DNA from: Caldisericota bacterium
Lineage (GTDB): Bacteria > Caldisericota > Caldisericia > Cryosericales > Cryosericaceae
Assembly (NCBI GenBank): GCA_026390285.1
Contig: JAPLGH010000176.1
Coordinates: forward strand, 1 to 16,223
Direction: 5' to 3'
DNA: 16,223 nucleotides
The position numbers were made by a program, and so were the translations under genes. Below, one piece after another: positions 13,536-16,223 of the stretch. The notes below the pieces were generated by a model. It was not told the DNA's origin and searched no databases. It saw only the letters and a list, made by a program, of their open reading frames with translations. Positions within the stretch are counted from its first letter, which is position 1; each line of letters starts with the position of its first letter.

Positions 13536-16223
13536 TCATGACCCGGGGCGCCTGCGACGTCTTGTTACCAATGCGTCGGCGATGAACAAAAGTGCCAGGA
13601 GCACGACGAAGGAAATAGCAAGAAACCACGGCAGTGAACTGCCGTGGAACCCTTCGGTCCCAGTCTGGTCCCCTGAACCAGGTGAGGAGGGAAGTGTTAC
13701 CGTGATTGGCTCGGACATGGGACCTTCGGTGTCTGCAGAGGTCAGCCCTGTGGCAGCGTACAGGTACGTCGTGCCGGACTTGACCTCCTTGTCGACGTAC
13801 GTGCCCACTCCAGCCTTCACCGTAGCGACACGGTGATAGACGGGGCCGACCGCAGGCTCGGAGCGCCAGAGGACAAACGAGGCTGGCTGGCCACCACCGG
13901 TCCCTGCTTCCATCCCCAGCTGTACTCTTCCCGTACTGACGCTGTCAAGTCGCACGATCGGTGGCGCCGGCGCCTGTCGGACCTGCACGTTGAACGTCGC
14001 ACTGCCTTGGTTTCCTGAGCCGTCGGCTGCCTTGACAGTCAGGACGTGGCTCCCGTCCGCAAGCGGATCGACGACTGTGACTGTCCCCTGTAGAGCGGAT
14101 GCAGACCAGTCGGCCTGGACCGGCTTTCCGTCGATCGACGCGGTGAACGTAGATGGCACAATGCCAGCTCCCTGATCACGGCACGCCACAGTCAGATGAG
14201 GCAGGGAGGTGGTCACGACAGGCGGCGTCCCGGAAGGCAGGAGAAGCTCAAAGGATGGCGATTCCATATCGGAGCCGATGCAGTAGCCGCCCAGCTGAGT
14301 GATCTCGGCCGTCAGCTGCCGTGCAGCCCCGTCGTGTGTGGAAGGCACCGGCGTCCAGCTGTGAGTTGGCACGTCATACCGGTAGATGCCAAAGGTCTGA
14401 GGGTCCCGCGCACCGGCAGCCGCGGCATTGTAACTGAGCGTCAGAGAGGCCGGCTTCGACAGCATACCGTTCTCCGGTTGCAGAGTGTAGATCCCACCGA
14501 CCGCAAACGCTCCTGCCACCGACGGTGCACCGATCAGCGTCACCTGTTTCGTCGACGTGGCGGCAACCGGCACCGCCATCACGCCGGGCACAGCACCAAT
14601 CTTCGACAGCACGATGCCTGTCCCCTTCCCGATGACTGCCTTCGCCCCGCCTGTTAGCGCGCTGCCCAGCCCTGCCCCCGTCGAGAGGATGGTATCCTTG
14701 GCAGAGGAGAGCAGACCCGTCGCAATATCCCATACCTTCGAAAGGAGCTCACCGACCACCTTCAGCAGCTCGACGATCACGCCCGGTAGTGTATCGACCT
14801 GAGCACTGAACAGGCTCGCTGGATACGACTCCAGCTTGACCATGCGGCCGATTCTCAACTCCTTGTCGACTGGGACAAACACCCCTCGCTCGACCGGATA
14901 CGACTGATAGCGTCCCCAGGTGGGCTTGATGGCCAGGTCCACCTCAGTGCCAAGGATGTTCACCCCCAGCCCGACCTCGATGCTGGTCGGGTTCTTGTCC
15001 TGGGTGACGACGTGCTCGTACGGAATGGCGATCGACGAAGCAGCATTCACGACACCGTTGAGGATCTGTCCACAGAACTCCTTGCTGATCACAATGCGCT
15101 TGTCGCTCGATGCCGCGACGGTCGGGGCCAGAACCATGACCTGTTCCATAGCAGCGTTGGCAGCAGTTCCAAGCACCGACTGATCCACCATCACTCTCGT
15201 CTCCTGCGATTCACCACGGTCGTCGGGTGGCACCGACATGCTGACAACGAGCCGCTCGAATGAAGTGTTCAGGGGATCCACCACGACTTCTGCCGAAACG
15301 GCGTCTGCGCTGGACCATCCGAGCACCGAGTACCCGAGCGCTTCCAACACTGAGAAGGAGACGCTCACCTGGACACCTACCTTGCCGCTCAGTTCACCGG
15401 CTCCCGGATATCCCGTGATAGACAGGAGAAACTTCTCCCCGACGCCGGCTTTGGCGATACTCACACCACTGAGACTCTTCACAGTCGAGGCGCCGCTGGC
15501 TTCTTTCTTGTCGCTCTTGGCCAGCTCGAGAGCCACTCCGGCCACCTCCCCGGATATACCGACGGACATCCCTCCGGTGATGTGCTCCATTTCCACGTCG
15601 CTGGACAGCGCGGCGGCGATGGCGCTCTGCGCGACACCCATGATGGTCGTGACACCGGCGCTGGTAACCTGGCTCACGCCACACAGAAGGGCGAGCGCCG
15701 CCATCAGCTTGTCGGTGCTGGAGCACTCCGATGGCTGGTTGAAGAGGGTAGCAAAGTCAATGAATGTGCCCACAGTCGCTTTGGCCGATGCATCGGCCGC
15801 CTTGGCCTGCACAGTGCCAAACCTCACCTTGCCGAGATCCCCCTGGACACCGATTGCCGCCTCGGCCGACATGCTGTCCGTCACCGACATCGAGCCACTA
15901 CCTTCGCGGGCTGGATCGGCAGCAGTCCTGGTGACGACCATGCCCCCTGCCTGCTGGGCCGCCCCAAAGACGCCACCGCCGATGCCAAGGCCCACCTTGC
16001 CCGCGATGCCGCTCCCCATCATCCAGTTCGTCGACCACGAAAGCGGCAGAACGTCGGTCGCAAAGTCGGGTCTGCTTGACAGGACGCTGCGGAGCCCACC
16101 CACGCGCACACGGTCGATGGTGAGCGTCTTGTCGTAGTGCTGTGCTTTGGCGGTGTGCGGCACGGTGAAGCTGAAGACGATTTCCCCATGGTCATCCGAA
16201 GTAGCTGTCAGTGTTGTACTGGA
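13536..16223 (-). CDS. Large surface protein with Ig/FN3-like modules and C-terminal membrane anchor, N-terminus cut by window edge
   Basis: The frame is open from the window edge to TGA at 13536, giving 895 visible residues. A GTG at 16163 could be read as a start, but the frame continues upstream with sequence of the same kind (SSTTLTATSDDHGEIVFSFT, typical of a bacterial Ig-like strand), so the gene very likely begins outside the window. The first 500 or so residues are Gly/Ala/Val-rich, beta-prone and not recognisable to me. A glycine-rich helical stretch (LLSSAKDTILSTGAG to GVMAVPVA) follows. Then come a strand-rich segment with Pro-Gln-Thr-Phe-Gly-Ile, an Ig-like module (GSHVLTVKAADGSGNQGSA) and an FN3-like module. 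The end is one transmembrane segment (LPWFLAISFVVLLALLFIADAL, coded by about 13569-13634) and VTRRRRRPGS, a stop-transfer tail that holds the protein on the cell surface. No LPXTG motif is present. The function is unknown: adhesin, S-layer-associated or envelope protein are options. Confidence 0.85.
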   Translation of the reverse strand, partial: SSTTLTATSDDHGEIVFSFTVPHTAKAQHYDKTLTIDRVRVGGLRSVLSSRPDFATDVLPLSWSTNWMMGSGIAGKVGLGIGGGVFGAAQQAGGMVVTRTAADPAREGSGSMSVTDSMSAEAAIGVQGDLGKVRFGTVQAKAADASAKATVGTFIDFATLFNQPSECSSTDKLMAALALLCGVSQVTSAGVTTIMGVAQSAIAAALSSDVEMEHITGGMSVGISGEVAGVALELAKSDKKEASGASTVKSLSGVSIAKAGVGEKFLLSITGYPGAGELSGKVGVQVSVSFSVLEALGYSVLGWSSADAVSAEVVVDPLNTSFERLVVSMSVPPDDRGESQETRVMVDQSVLGTAANAAMEQVMVLAPTVAASSDKRIVISKEFCGQILNGVVNAASSIAIPYEHVVTQDKNPTSIEVGLGVNILGTEVDLAIKPTWGRYQSYPVERGVFVPVDKELRIGRMVKLESYPASLFSAQVDTLPGVIVELLKVVGELLSKVWDIATGLLSSAKDTILSTGAGLGSALTGGAKAVIGKGTGIVLSKIGAVPGVMAVPVAATSTKQVTLIGAPSVAGAFAVGGIYTLQPENGMLSKPASLTLSYNAAAAGARDPQTFGIYRYDVPTHSWTPVPSTHDGAARQLTAEITQLGGYCIGSDMESPSFELLLPSGTPPVVTTSLPHLTVACRDQGAGIVPSTFTASIDGKPVQADWSASALQGTVTVVDPLADGSHVLTVKAADGSGNQGSATFNVQVRQAPAPPIVRLDSVSTGRVQLGMEAGTGGGQPASFVLWRSEPAVGPVYHRVATVKAGVGTYVDKEVKSGTTYLYAATGLTSADTEGPMSEPITVTLPSSPGSGDQTGTEGFHGSSLPWFLAISFVVLLALLFIADALVTRRRRRPGS
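13626..13647. repeat. Perfect 9-bp inverted repeat inside the surface-protein gene
   Basis: CCACGGCAG (13626-13634) and CTGCCGTGG (13639-13647) form an exact hairpin with a 4-nt loop. It encodes HGSSLPW, just before the membrane anchor and about 90 nt before the stop codon. There is no T-run, so it is not a terminator. Confidence 0.5.

Noticed and set aside
15238..16137. A 299-residue plus-strand open frame
   Set aside because: It is antisense to the surface-protein gene; the minus frame is open over the whole block and ends in a clear membrane anchor.

Overview
The window is high-GC bacterial DNA: hand-counted lines in the large genes give about 60% GC. It holds ten protein-coding genes, two of them cut by the window edges. 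I see no rRNA, tRNA, CRISPR array, transposase or phage gene. The mix includes a copper-amine-oxidase-type stalk domain fused to an HtrA-like protease, an Asp-box propeller protein, a large surface protein with a C-terminal membrane anchor, and SbcCD with NurA. This suggests an anaerobic or deep-branching bacterium, for example Caldisericota/Cryosericota-like or Bacillota-like, but the window has no phylogenetic marker and this is only a guess.

Layout. Minus strand, 1-4427: a secreted Asp-box repeat protein (1-734, C-terminus outside the window), a RadC-family protein with an odd architecture (994-1827), a nitroreductase (1881-2399) and a secreted multidomain serine protease (2418-4427). The protease, nitroreductase and RadC-like genes are closely spaced and probably form one transcript. 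A 433-bp divergent intergenic region (4428-4860) carries degenerate copies of a GGGAATGAC-type repeat and a -10-like TATACT placed so that sbcD may be transcribed without a leader.

Plus strand, 4861-11133: a tight operon of sbcD, sbcC and a NurA-family nuclease gene, whose ends overlap. It continues into a YetF/DUF421 membrane protein and an AadA-like nucleotidyltransferase. The first three look like a DNA end-processing set that recalls the archaeal Mre11-Rad50-NurA-HerA cluster, but no HerA helicase gene is present in the window.

Minus strand, 11259-13357: a two-gene cassette of a tandem UspA-domain protein followed by an ArsB/NhaD/SLC13-type ion permease. Sampled lines have clearly lower GC (about 42-50%), and a good sigma70-like promoter lies upstream (13416-13443). 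Minus strand, 13536-16223: a large secreted or surface protein of unknown function that ends in Ig/FN3-like modules, one transmembrane helix and an arginine-rich tail; its N-terminus lies beyond the window.

The items most worth a second look are the RadC-like protein that has lost about 45 residues at the start of its JAMM/MPN domain, the sbcDC-nurA operon with a possible leaderless start, the nucleotidyltransferase with Asn in place of the first catalytic Asp, the exact 300-bp repeats in the protease gene, and the low-GC stress-protein/permease cassette.
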